Below are positions 5,190 through 5,466 of a stretch of 5,466 nucleotides of DNA, in pieces. Both the position numbers and the translations under genes were made by a program. Below the pieces are notes generated by a model. The model worked only from the letters and a program-made list of their open reading frames with translations, was not told the DNA's origin and did no database searches. The stretch's first letter is position 1. Every line of letters begins with the position of its first letter. The DNA comes from DASVSE01 sp036399715 (GTDB lineage Bacteria; Bacteroidota; Rhodothermia; Rhodothermales; Rubricoccaceae), in contig DASWMO010000208.1 in assembly GCA_036399715.1 (NCBI GenBank), forward strand, positions 1 through 5,466, written 5' to 3'.

Positions 5190-5466
5190 TCAGGAGCCGC
5201 GCTCCAGGAGGCCGGCGACTTCGCGGAGCTGCGGGTAATCGGTGAGGGCGTCTTCGGTGGCGACGGCGACCTCGGCGGAGAGGGCGCGCAGGCGGGCCTC
5301 GGCGTCGTTGCGGAGGTTGGTGGCGCGCTGCGCCTCGCCGGACTCGCGGGACTGGGCGGCCTCGGCGGCGCGGGCGGCCTCGACGCGCTTGAGGCCCTCG
5401 GTGATCGTCTCCTTGGTCACGCCGCGGATGCCGGCGATGAGGGTCGGGTTCTCGTCGGCGGCGCGG
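5190..5466 (-). CDS. Unidentified helical protein, C-terminal end (partial, runs off right edge)
   Basis: I do not recognise this protein. The frame is open from the window edge to a TGA at 5190-5192, giving 91 visible residues. They begin RAADENPTLIAGIRGVTKET. The middle is rich in Ala, Glu and Arg (for example KRVEAARAAEAAQSRESGEA and NDAEARLRALSAEVAVATED), with long stretches predicted to be alpha-helical, probably coiled coil. The end reads YPQLREVAGLLERGS. No membrane segment, cysteine or catalytic motif is visible. A GTG at 5420 could serve as a start for a 76-residue product, but the frame continues upstream without interruption and with coding-like composition, so the real start is probably outside the window. 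It lies 21 bases upstream of the thioesterase on the same strand, likely in one transcript. Confidence 0.75.
   Translation of the reverse strand, partial: RAADENPTLIAGIRGVTKETITEGLKRVEAARAAEAAQSRESGEAQRATNLRNDAEARLRALSAEVAVATEDALTDYPQLREVAGLLERGS

Overview
The window is very GC-rich and reads as chromosomal DNA from a Bacteroidota/Rhodothermota-type bacterium, most likely a Rhodothermales or Rubricoccaceae relative. That placement is inference. It rests on the high GC, a membrane protein resembling the Bacteroidetes-typical DUF5687 family, a cysteine-free RecO, a lipoprotein with a carboxypeptidase-regulatory-like domain followed by Ig-like modules, and no convincing Shine-Dalgarno sequence in front of any start. 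No rRNA, tRNA, CRISPR array, insertion sequence or phage gene was recognised. There is no gene-free stretch longer than about 155 bases.

Layout. The left third is on the minus strand: a ComEA-like helix-hairpin-helix protein (747..1334), followed downstream by the N-terminal half of a multi-pass DUF5687-like membrane protein that runs off the left edge (1..680) and has no ATG, GTG or TTG start. A 154-base divergent region separates comEA from two plus-strand genes: recO (1489..2289) and a LexA-like regulator (2444..3172). A strong 13-bp hairpin (3205..3243) lies between the LexA-like gene and the convergent minus-strand genes. The right half is a minus-strand series, read from right to left: the C-terminal end of an unidentified helical protein (5190..5466), a hotdog-fold acyl-CoA thioesterase (4734..5168) and a lipoprotein with Ig-like domains (3273..4670).

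How the genes fit together. comEA, recO and the lexA-like gene all point to DNA: uptake of single strands, RecA loading onto single strands, and DNA-damage-type regulation. They could form a small DNA-handling neighbourhood. The most unusual element is the LexA-like protein. It keeps a clear LexA winged-helix domain but has no lysine anywhere in its S24-like C-terminal domain, has lost the canonical Ala-Gly cleavage site, and carries an Ala/Pro-rich tail, so it is probably not a self-cleaving SOS repressor. Two near-perfect palindromes, one abutting the recO start and one upstream of the lexA-like gene, are candidate regulator sites. No wholly new multi-gene system was identified. The non-cleavable LexA paralogue and the non-canonical start of the DUF5687-like gene are the observations most worth following.
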